From contig JAAYDJ010000019.1 of NCBI GenBank assembly GCA_012729335.1, forward strand, positions 1-38,650: 38,650 nt of DNA, in the 5' to 3' direction. Origin of the DNA: Bacteroidales bacterium. Its GTDB lineage: Bacteria > Bacteroidota > Bacteroidia > Bacteroidales > Prolixibacteraceae. The notes beneath the pieces were generated by a model. That model made no database searches. It was not told the origin of the DNA and saw only the letters and a list, made by a program, of their open reading frames with translations. Position 1 is the stretch's first letter. Each line of letters opens with the position of its first letter. The translations under genes and the position numbers were made by a program. Positions 1 to 7,520 of the stretch are shown piece after piece.

Positions 1-64
1 CGGACTGATACCCGGCCGGATTGATAGCCCGACCGGAGTGATGCCCCGACCGGAGTGATGCCCC
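1..64. repeat. 17-bp tandem repeat at left window edge
   Basis: About four units of a 17-bp repeat with the pattern gaccggagtgatgcccc. The two units at 31-47 and 48-64 are identical, 14-30 is diverged, and 1-13 is cut by the window edge. It lies upstream of the beta-propeller gene and the array may continue to the left. No function is visible. It resembles in kind, but not in sequence, the other intergenic arrays in this window. Confidence 0.75.
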
Positions 65-196
65 GGGACGGCTGTTACCAGGATCCGAAGTAAACCCGGG
101 TCTGACCGGCAGGCTTAAAATACGTTGATCAGGCCTTTTAAAGGTCAGACAAGCACTTTAATCAGAGTTCTTTAAGTTACTTTAAAATTGAAAGAT

Positions 197-2548
197 ATGA
201 AAAAATTCTACGTTCTTTTCATGGCTTTTCTTCTTGCCGGAGCCCTGGCTGCGCAACCGGTGTTCAACTGGAGTTCCACCGAGATCAAAGCCAAGACCAA
301 CCTGCAGAAGATGACCGTATCGGGTGACCGGGCGGTGGTGGCAGGTTTTGGCCGCACCTTTGTGAAATCGGAAGATAATGGTGCCACCTGGCACGATATC
401 GGTCTGCTTTATCCGGAGTACGGCTTCATCGACATGAGTTTCCGGGGCAACACGGGATACCTGGTGTCGAACCGAAACAAGATCGCCGACGGTCTTCCCG
501 ATTCCTATTCCAATGGGATCGTACTGAAAAGTGAAGATGCGGGGGCCACCTGGACCAACATACCCCTGACGGGCATGGGCACGGGAGATGATCCGGCGCT
601 GAATCCCATGGCGCTTCCCAATTTCGGCGTAGATTTCCAGTCGGTGGGAAGTGCCAATGACAGTGTGGTCATCGCCTTTGCCCGCTGGATGGAATATGAT
701 GCCACAGCGGCTTCACGCTACAAGACCCACAGCGGCATATTCAAGACCACCAACAAGGGGGCGACCTGGAAAAACCTGAGCGGCGACCTGGCCAACACGG
801 TGATCTCGACCATCATTTTCGGTGACACCGCCTGCTATATCGCCGGCAATAAGGAGCTGCACAAAGCCAGTATCCACAGCGATGTGGCCACCTCCATTTT
901 TGCCAACCTGAACACCTCCGGAAACGGATATATCAACGATATCCATGTCGTCAGCGATACCGAGCTTTACCTGATCACCGTCTCCCACGGGGTTTTCAAG
1001 TCGACCGACGGAGGCGCCACCTTTGAAAAATTCGCAGGCGTCACCGGAGGCAACGACATTTTCAAGGTCGACGACAACACCCTCTTTCTGGCTGCCGGAT
1101 CGGGAAAATCGAAGTATTCGAACGATGGCGGGGCCACCTGGAACGATGCAGGGCTGGCCTCCACCACGCTGTGGGAAGTGGGGGGAATCTTCAACGACTC
1201 CCTGGTGGTGCTGGCCAAATCAGACATCCTGAAGATCAGTCTGGCCAACCTGAATGCCGGCACGATGACCTGGGTGAGCCAGACCGTAAGTCCCGACAAC
1301 AACATCCATAAGATGGAAGTTTTCGATGACAGTCACGCCTTACTGATCGGACTGGGGCAGACTTTTCTGCGCACCGCCGACAAGGGGGTGACCTGGACAG
1401 AGCTGGCGGTTCCCGAAACGGGATTTCCTCATGACGAGCTCGATTTCAACGGCCTCCGGAACATCGGCGATACTGCCGTGGCCTGCATGAACCGCTTTTA
1501 CCTGGCCGACTATCCTTCGACCGTCGACAAAGCCGACATTTACTACCAGGGAGGTCTGTTTATGACCACCGACAACTGGACGACCTGGAGTGATCTTGAT
1601 GCCGCCCTGATCGGGAAAGAAGAGGGCAACGATCCCTCGCGGAATCCCCAGCTGGGGGTGTGCAACGGCCTGAACACCTCGGTGATCGAATATGTGGGCA
1701 ATGGGGTCATTCTCCTCTGGGCACGCTGGTATGACTATTCCGCGGCCGAAAGGGCAGAACACAACCGTATTTTCCGCTCCACCGACAAAGGCAAGAAGTG
1801 GAGCGTCGTCTCCGAGGACTTTGGAGGCACCTTTATCCAGGACATCAAGTTCCGGGGAAATACAGGCTATTTCGGGGGGAACAAGATCCTGCAGAAATCG
1901 ACCGATGGGGGCGCCACTTTCACCGACATCTACCCGGCCTTTAAGACAGCTGTGGGCGCCGACCATTTCATCAACACGATCACCCTGGGTGAAGGCGATG
2001 AGGTTTTTATCACCAGCACCACCGGAGTGCTCAAGTCACCCGACGGGGGAACCACCTGGGCCAAAGTGGCGGGAGTCACCGGCGGCAACGACTTCTGGCG
2101 CTTTGACAATGACTCCTGGTTAGTCATGGGCACCACGTCCAAATCCTTCTTCACGAATGACGGTGGCGCCACCGCATGGGTGAACGCCAGCGCCGGCGCC
2201 ACCATCTATGAAATCGGGGGCGTTTGGAATGGCAATGTTTACGCCCTGGGGCAGGGTAAGCTTTACAGGACCTCCCTCGAAGGGCTCGGCATCAACACCT
2301 CTTCGGAGTTGGTGAAGCTCGGCGAGGGCCTCAACGTGCTTTACCTGCCCGGGTCAGTCGACCTGGTATCGAAGGAGAGTACCATCGAACGGTGCGCGGT
2401 GTGGTCGGTAAACGGCCAGCTGATGCAAGACCTCAGGCCGGCGTCAAACCGCTGCAGCCTGCCCTATCACGCCTTTACCCCGGGAATTTACATCACCCGC
2501 ACCCTGTCGGGGGGCAGGTTGTTCATCCACAAGATAGTCATCCCCTGA
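197..2548 (+). CDS. Secreted double beta-propeller (sortilin/BNR-like) protein with T9SS sorting domain
   Basis: The predicted protein has 783 residues. The ATG at 197 is chosen over an upstream in-frame TTG at 188 because it starts directly with a signal peptide (MKKFYVLFMAF..., cleavage near AAQ at about residue 19). Many BNR/Asp-box-like motifs follow (SEDNGATW, KSTDGGATF, SNDGGATW), typical of VPS10/sialidase-like propellers. The chain is an internal duplication: about 260-1257 encodes one half and 1258-2280 a related second half with the same motif order. The last roughly 70 residues (from LNVLYLPGSVDL) look like a T9SS type A sorting domain, so the protein is expected to be secreted and perhaps attached to the cell surface. 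The propeller fold does not tell the ligand or whether it is an enzyme; I see no convincing sialidase active site. It is followed by a hairpin and is probably transcribed alone. Confidence 0.85.
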   Translation: MKKFYVLFMAFLLAGALAAQPVFNWSSTEIKAKTNLQKMTVSGDRAVVAGFGRTFVKSEDNGATWHDIGLLYPEYGFIDMSFRGNTGYLVSNRNKIADGLPDSYSNGIVLKSEDAGATWTNIPLTGMGTGDDPALNPMALPNFGVDFQSVGSANDSVVIAFARWMEYDATAASRYKTHSGIFKTTNKGATWKNLSGDLANTVISTIIFGDTACYIAGNKELHKASIHSDVATSIFANLNTSGNGYINDIHVVSDTELYLITVSHGVFKSTDGGATFEKFAGVTGGNDIFKVDDNTLFLAAGSGKSKYSNDGGATWNDAGLASTTLWEVGGIFNDSLVVLAKSDILKISLANLNAGTMTWVSQTVSPDNNIHKMEVFDDSHALLIGLGQTFLRTADKGVTWTELAVPETGFPHDELDFNGLRNIGDTAVACMNRFYLADYPSTVDKADIYYQGGLFMTTDNWTTWSDLDAALIGKEEGNDPSRNPQLGVCNGLNTSVIEYVGNGVILLWARWYDYSAAERAEHNRIFRSTDKGKKWSVVSEDFGGTFIQDIKFRGNTGYFGGNKILQKSTDGGATFTDIYPAFKTAVGADHFINTITLGEGDEVFITSTTGVLKSPDGGTTWAKVAGVTGGNDFWRFDNDSWLVMGTTSKSFFTNDGGATAWVNASAGATIYEIGGVWNGNVYALGQGKLYRTSLEGLGINTSSELVKLGEGLNVLYLPGSVDLVSKESTIERCAVWSVNGQLMQDLRPASNRCSLPYHAFTPGIYITRTLSGGRLFIHKIVIP

Positions 2549-2558
2549 TGAACAGGAG

Positions 2559-2603
2559 CCGGTTTCCGGGATTCCGGCCTTAAGGCCGTGGATCCCGGAC
2601 CGG
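2559..2603 (+). terminator. Imperfect hairpin after the beta-propeller gene
   Basis: Eleven bases after the stop codon there is a long GC-rich imperfect inverted repeat (CCGGTttCCGGGATtcCGGCC, loop ttaa, then the complementary arm ending at 2603). There is no clear T-run after it, so termination is inferred from position and stem only. Confidence 0.5.
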
Positions 2604-2675
2604 TATCTTCCTGTGCGCACCAATAATGTTCCGGTGCAAAAGAGGTTTTGTCACCTGGGGTGAAGAGAAGGTATC

Positions 2676-2965
2676 AGGGACCACGGGTGATTTCCGGAGG
2701 AGAAGAGAAGGGGAGGGACCACGGGTGATTTCAGGAGGCGAAAAGGAGACCAGGAGTTACGGGTGGTTTATAAAATAGTGAAGTGTGTTTTCAGGGATGA
2801 GGTATAACATTGAGCAGTGACGAAGGATTCGGGGGGAAAAAGAGTGGCATGTGCAGTGATGAAGGGCTCCGGGGGAAAAAGAGTGGCATGTGTAGTGATG
2901 AAGGGCTCCGGGAGATGAGGTATAACATTGAGCAGTGACGAAGGATTCCGGGGGAGAAAGCGTGG
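2676..2965. repeat. 38-39-bp tandem repeats filling the gap before the TonB receptor
   Basis: The 421-bp gap between the propeller gene and the TonB receptor is mostly repeat. At 2676, 2714 and 2752 a motif close to agggaccacgggtgatttc recurs with 38-bp spacing. At 2816-2854, 2855-2893, 2894-2933 and 2934-2965 four units of a 39-40-bp repeat begin with agtgaYgaagg and continue through a ggggg/aaaaagag run. The last unit ends five bases before the receptor ATG, so the array forms its immediate 5' leader. I see no obvious promoter box within the array. Confidence 0.75.
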
Positions 2966-2969
2966 TAAT

Positions 2970-5828
2970 ATGGATAAGAGGTTACTATTTGGGCTGATCC
3001 TTTTTGTGGGGGTGGTGTGCTGCGGACGGTTGGCGGCCCAGGAGCGGTATGTCCTGTCGGGGAAGGTCGCCGATTCCCAGACCCGGGAGGCGATTCTGTA
3101 TGCCAACGTGGTGGTCAGGCCTCTGATGGTGGGAACTTCTACCAACGACAAGGGGGAGTTTGTACTGCGTGGGCTTCCTGCCGGAAGATATCAGCTGGTG
3201 GTGACCTATATCGGGTATGAGGAGGCGGTGCGGGAGGTGACCCTGGAGGGTGATCAGCGCCTTTCCATCGCCCTGCGGGGGCAGTCGCTGGGCCTCGACG
3301 AGGTGGTGGTGACAGCCGAGAACATCAAGAGCGGCACCACCAGCAGCCGGATCCGGAGTGAGGCCATCAGCCACGTGCAGGCCTCCAGTCTGAAGGATGT
3401 TCTTCAGCTCATTCCGGGGCATCTGAGTGAGAATCCCAATCTGGCCTCCCCCTCGAAGATCAGCATCAGGGAGGTGGGGACCAATACGACCAGCGCCCTG
3501 GGCACCTCGGTGATCATCGACGGCATTCCCCTGTCGAACGACGGCAATATGCAGCAGAGCATTTATTCAGGGGAGATGCCTTCGGTAGCCGGTACCGGCG
3601 TGGACATGCGGGGGATTACGGTCAACAACATCGAGTCGGTGACCGTGGATGTGGGGATACCCTCTGCGGAATACGGGAATCTCACCTCGGGGGCTGTTCA
3701 CATCAAAACCAAGGCGGGGCGGTCGCCGCTGACGGTCAGGTTCAAGGCCGACCCGCGCACCAAGCAGGGCTCCTTCGGGAAGGGTTTCCTGCTGGGGAAG
3801 ACGGGGGGAGTTCTCAACCTCGACGCCGACTATACCCGTTCCTATGGGCACATCATCAAGCGCACGAGTCTTTACAACAGGTTAACGGGCACCGCCAAAT
3901 ATGCGCAGACCTTTTTCAGGGAGCGGTCTCCGCTGACCCTTGAGGTGAAGAGCTCCTGGGGGAGCAACCTCGATGGTGAGAAATGGGACCCCGACATGCT
4001 TCTGCTCGAGGAGAACTACTCGCGGCAGCATAATTTCCTGGGAGCGGTATCCCTTTCCTGGTCGCTCAACAAGCCGTGGATCTCGAATCTCTCCTTTGAC
4101 GGGGGGCTTTCGCGCGACTGGCAGAAGGGTTTTGAGAAGCTCTGGGCCGGCAGTTCCAGCGGGGCTACCTTTTATGCGACCAGCACCACCGACGGGGAGT
4201 TCGAGATCAACTATGCCCCTGCGGGGTACTATTCGGAGGTGAACTACGACGGCCGGCCATACGATCTTTTCCTGAAGCTGAAGGCTGCGGCCTACCGGGA
4301 GACGGGGGCGGTCACGCACAGTCTGCTGGCCGGGATCCAGTGGACCACCACGGGCAACAACGGGGAGGGGCGGACTTTCAATCCGGAGCGGCCCCCGGTG
4401 GGCCTGGGCACCCGCCCGCGCCCCTTTTATGACATTCCGGCCCTGGACCAGTTCTCTCTTTTTGCGGAAGATAAGATGGCCGTGGAGCTGGGGACCACCC
4501 ACCTGGAGGTGATGGCCGGCGTGCGCATGGACAACATTGAACCGGAGGGACCCTTCCGGAGCGGGGCCAGCCTCAGTGTCGACCCCCGCATCAATCTCCG
4601 CTACCAGCTTCTCAACAGGAAAAACAACAAGCTCTTCAGCGACCTGAGTCTGCGGGCAGGCTACGGGCGGACCACCAAGGCACCCACCCTTATCCACCTT
4701 TATCCCGACAAGGATTACAACGACATCGTCAGCTTCAATTATTATCCGGAACTGATCGTGGCCACCACCGCCGTGGTGGAGGATACCCGCAATCCCGGGC
4801 TGGAGCCGGCCCACAGCACCAAGAAGGAGGTGGGCCTTGACTTCGGTGCGGGAGGCATCACCGGACGCATCACCGCCTTCTCCGAAAAGCACGAGGGGGG
4901 ATTCGTCACCGACAATATTCTCTTTCCCCAGTTTTACCGGGATTATGACGTGCTGGCTGCCGGTTACACCCCCTGGTATGTGCCGGGGGAAGGGGTCTAT
5001 TATGCTGACCCTGCGACCGGCGCCCCCATACCGCTGGGTTATGAGGAGGATGTCCGCTTCGCCGGCTACTCCCGGACCATGAACGGGGAGGTCCGCCTCA
5101 AAAAGGGGATCGAATATTCCCTTGACCTGGGAAAAATTGAACCCCTGCGCACCAGCATCAACATCAACGGGGCGTACTTCCGGACCGAATCCTATCTGTT
5201 TGACGCCCCATATTGGGAAAGGATCAATTACACCGTTTTCGACGGGGGCGTCAGCAAGCAGGAATCCTTTGCAGTGAAATTTCCCGACCAGTACGGATAC
5301 GGGACCGTTGACGAACGGCTGAATACCACGGTAGGGCTCATCACCCACATTCCGGAGCTGAAACTGCTTCTGTCGCTGACCACGCAGGTGATCTGGTTCG
5401 AGAAGAACCGGCGGGTGATCTACCCTTCGAAGGCTCCCCTCTATACCCTCAGCGAATTGAGGACATACCTGGGAATTCCCGACCTGTTCAGCACCGACAC
5501 GGAAGGGGCCTTATACTATTTTCTGCCGGTGAGCTGGAAGGGGTATGACAATGTGGAACGCCCCTATACCAGGGAGAGTTTTCAGGATCAGCTGGCCCAG
5601 ACCGGCATCGAAAAACTGATCGCCACCTGGTTCCCCGAAAGGGTGATGCCCCCCCTGGCTCTCTGCAATGTGAAGGTGTCGAAGGATATCATGCGCCGCT
5701 TCAGGCTCTCCTTCTATGCCAACAATTTTTTGAACATCAGACCCTGGCACCTCGACAAACGGAGTGGCAGGTATATGCACCGGAACGACAAGCCCTTTTT
5801 TGGGGCCGATCTGACCATGAACTTTTAA
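2970..5828 (+). CDS. TonB-dependent outer-membrane receptor with carboxypeptidase-regulatory-like domain
   Basis: The predicted protein has 952 residues. The ATG at 2970 is preferred over an upstream TTG at 2928 because it opens a clean signal peptide (MDKRLLFGLILFVG..., ending near LAAQ). Residues about 26-110 form a CarboxypepD_reg-like beta-sandwich (SGKVADSQTREAI, GEFVLRGLPAGRY), followed by a plug domain (about 125-235; VIIDGIPLS, NNIESVTVDVG, SAEYGNLTSGAV) and a long beta-barrel ending in a terminal Phe, as usual for outer-membrane barrels. Family members import ligands using energy from TonB/ExbBD. No SusD partner is nearby, which argues against an ordinary Sus-type glycan locus. Instead a DUF4876 lipoprotein and a second barrel follow, which probably belong to the same system. 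The substrate cannot be read from sequence. Confidence 0.92.
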   Translation: MDKRLLFGLILFVGVVCCGRLAAQERYVLSGKVADSQTREAILYANVVVRPLMVGTSTNDKGEFVLRGLPAGRYQLVVTYIGYEEAVREVTLEGDQRLSIALRGQSLGLDEVVVTAENIKSGTTSSRIRSEAISHVQASSLKDVLQLIPGHLSENPNLASPSKISIREVGTNTTSALGTSVIIDGIPLSNDGNMQQSIYSGEMPSVAGTGVDMRGITVNNIESVTVDVGIPSAEYGNLTSGAVHIKTKAGRSPLTVRFKADPRTKQGSFGKGFLLGKTGGVLNLDADYTRSYGHIIKRTSLYNRLTGTAKYAQTFFRERSPLTLEVKSSWGSNLDGEKWDPDMLLLEENYSRQHNFLGAVSLSWSLNKPWISNLSFDGGLSRDWQKGFEKLWAGSSSGATFYATSTTDGEFEINYAPAGYYSEVNYDGRPYDLFLKLKAAAYRETGAVTHSLLAGIQWTTTGNNGEGRTFNPERPPVGLGTRPRPFYDIPALDQFSLFAEDKMAVELGTTHLEVMAGVRMDNIEPEGPFRSGASLSVDPRINLRYQLLNRKNNKLFSDLSLRAGYGRTTKAPTLIHLYPDKDYNDIVSFNYYPELIVATTAVVEDTRNPGLEPAHSTKKEVGLDFGAGGITGRITAFSEKHEGGFVTDNILFPQFYRDYDVLAAGYTPWYVPGEGVYYADPATGAPIPLGYEEDVRFAGYSRTMNGEVRLKKGIEYSLDLGKIEPLRTSININGAYFRTESYLFDAPYWERINYTVFDGGVSKQESFAVKFPDQYGYGTVDERLNTTVGLITHIPELKLLLSLTTQVIWFEKNRRVIYPSKAPLYTLSELRTYLGIPDLFSTDTEGALYYFLPVSWKGYDNVERPYTRESFQDQLAQTGIEKLIATWFPERVMPPLALCNVKVSKDIMRRFRLSFYANNFLNIRPWHLDKRSGRYMHRNDKPFFGADLTMNF

Positions 5829-5988
5829 GAATCTTGAGTCTGGAATCTTAAGTCTTGAGTCTTAAGTCTTAAGTCTTGAATCGGGAGTCGGGAGTCGGGA
5901 ATCTGGAATCTTGAATGTGGGAATCTGGAATCTGGAATCTGGAATCTTGAGTCTTGAATATTGGAATGTGGAATCTGGAATCTTGAAT
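5829..5988. repeat. Degenerate 7-bp repeat array (GAATCTT/GAATCTG type)
   Basis: Roughly 22 tandem heptads of the form gaatctt, gagtctt, gaatctg, taagtct begin at the first base after the stop codon of the TonB receptor and run most of the way to the next gene. The same heptad type occurs again at 10535-10680, also directly after a stop codon. Confidence 0.85.
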
Positions 5989-6076
5989 GAGGAATAGGTT
6001 TGGGTGAGTTGGGATGATGAAAGTAAAAGATTAATTACAGCATAAAGTAACGGGTGAAGTGATTGCAATTAATGAA

Positions 6077-7348
6077 ATGTATATAAGAACAATAAAATAT
6101 TTCATTCGGACAGCCATTAAGTCTCCGGTATTTACAGTGTTCCCTTTACATAGCTGGCTTGTGGTGATGTTGTCGCTGTTTTTATGGTCGGGATGCACGG
6201 AGTACGAAGTGCCATCGACCTATGAGCTGGTGGTAGTGGTGGCCTATCCCGAGGTGTTTGATGAGGGTGGACCGGTGAAGGGGGCGGAGGTCAAGGTGAC
6301 CAATATCCAGACCGGAAGGGTGCACACCGGGGTGACAGGCCAGGATGGCAGGGCTTTTCTGGAGGTACGGGGTGGCAATTACAATATCGTCGTTTCGCTC
6401 ACAGAAGAGCGTGAGGTGGAGGTGGAGGGCTATCCGGTGGTGAAGAATGTGCTTTTCAGCGGGGCCCTCAACGGTCAGCTGGTGACCGGAGGCGGATCAG
6501 AGTCTTATCTCAGGCTGGGTTATACCCTGGAGAACGAAGGTTTTGTGATCAAGGAGCTCTACACCTCAGGTTGTAAGACTCCGGAAGGCAAGAGTTACGG
6601 GGCCGACAAGTTCATTGAGATATACAACAATACGGGAGAAGTTCTCTTTTCTGACGGACTCTGCATCGGGGTGGTGCACTCGACGACAACCTACCAGCCC
6701 ACGCCGTGGGTGAATCCCGACGGGTCGCTGATGGACCGGATCCCGCTTTGGAGTTTTGTGGCCATTGTGCCCGGTTCGGGACAGGACCATCCCATTGGTC
6801 CGGGTGAATCCTTTGTGGTGGCCTTATCGGGACTCAACCACCGGGATGACCCTAACGGAAATCCCAACTCCATCGACCTCTCGCATTCTGCCTGGGAGTT
6901 TTATGTTGAAGATGGGATGTATGTTGACGTGCCATCGGTTCCCAATATATTGATGCAGCGGATCACGGCGGGTACGGCGATGATCTTTGATGTGCGCGGA
7001 CAGGTGACCATATTATTCCGGCTTCCGGAGGGGGACCTGCAGGAGATCTTTACCGATCCCGATCATTACATGGTGCAGCCGGGAGGGACCTTCCGCTGTT
7101 TCATGGTGCCCTGGGGTTGGGTAATCGATGGGGTGGAGAATGCCCGTCTCGATGACCGCGGGGTATACAAGCGGCTGCCGGGAATGATTGACGTGGGCTA
7201 TATCCAGCACCGGGGGTCGTCGGAAAAAGTCTCCGTCAGGCGGAAAATCCTCAGGGAGGTGGATGGCAGGGTGGTGTACCAGGATACCAACAACTCGACC
7301 GAGGATTTCCTGACCAACCAGGATCCCTCGCCGGGAGTGATTAAATAA
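6077..7348 (+). CDS. DUF4876-type surface lipoprotein
   Basis: The predicted protein has 423 residues from the ATG at 6077; an in-frame GTG at 6059 is the alternative. A later Met would leave too short a signal peptide. The N-terminus has a long basic region, then a hydrophobic stretch ending in a lipobox (LFLWSGC, Cys about 40), so it is a predicted lipoprotein. A carboxypeptidase-regulatory-like beta-sandwich follows (about 50-120; VKGAEVKVTNIQTGRVHTG). Then comes a lamin-tail-like segment (FVIKELYTSGC, DKFIEIYNNTGEVLFSDGLCIG) that is characteristic of DUF4876. From general knowledge, this family is restricted to Bacteroidota and is often encoded beside a TonB receptor and another barrel, which is the arrangement here. 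It may be a surface ligand-binding partner of the receptor; that role is inference. Confidence 0.8.
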   Translation: MYIRTIKYFIRTAIKSPVFTVFPLHSWLVVMLSLFLWSGCTEYEVPSTYELVVVVAYPEVFDEGGPVKGAEVKVTNIQTGRVHTGVTGQDGRAFLEVRGGNYNIVVSLTEEREVEVEGYPVVKNVLFSGALNGQLVTGGGSESYLRLGYTLENEGFVIKELYTSGCKTPEGKSYGADKFIEIYNNTGEVLFSDGLCIGVVHSTTTYQPTPWVNPDGSLMDRIPLWSFVAIVPGSGQDHPIGPGESFVVALSGLNHRDDPNGNPNSIDLSHSAWEFYVEDGMYVDVPSVPNILMQRITAGTAMIFDVRGQVTILFRLPEGDLQEIFTDPDHYMVQPGGTFRCFMVPWGWVIDGVENARLDDRGVYKRLPGMIDVGYIQHRGSSEKVSVRRKILREVDGRVVYQDTNNSTEDFLTNQDPSPGVIK

Positions 7349-7374
7349 GCCATCGCCTGGTTGTTTCAGGTAGA

Positions 7375-7462
7375 GGCAGTTTGGAAGTGGTAAAAAGGTA
7401 GTTTGGAAGTGGTAAAAAGGTAGTTTGGAAGTGATAAAAAGGTAGTTTGGAAGTGATAAAAA
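7375..7462. repeat. 22-bp tandem repeat, four units
   Basis: Four contiguous near-identical units of ggtagtttggaagtggtaaaaa (7375-7396, 7397-7418, 7419-7440, 7441-7462), differing at one or two bases. They sit between the DUF4876 gene and the barrel gene, 27 bp after the stop codon. The high identity suggests recent expansion, so copy number may vary between strains. Confidence 0.9.
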
Positions 7463-7520
7463 GGCAGATCAGAAGGTTGCGATAAAGGTTGTTCTCCGCA
7501 ATCACGACTCAGGATAATAA

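Noticed and set aside
188-196. TTG start for the beta-propeller gene
   Set aside because: The ATG three codons later opens directly on a standard signal peptide and is the more likely start.
2640-2965. Possible CRISPR array
   Set aside because: The units are contiguous tandem repeats with no unique spacers of constant size, and no cas genes are near.
3882-5348. 488-codon minus-strand frame within the TonB receptor
   Set aside because: It is antisense to a well-supported gene and has no recognisable domain; GC-rich coding sequence often gives such long antisense frames.
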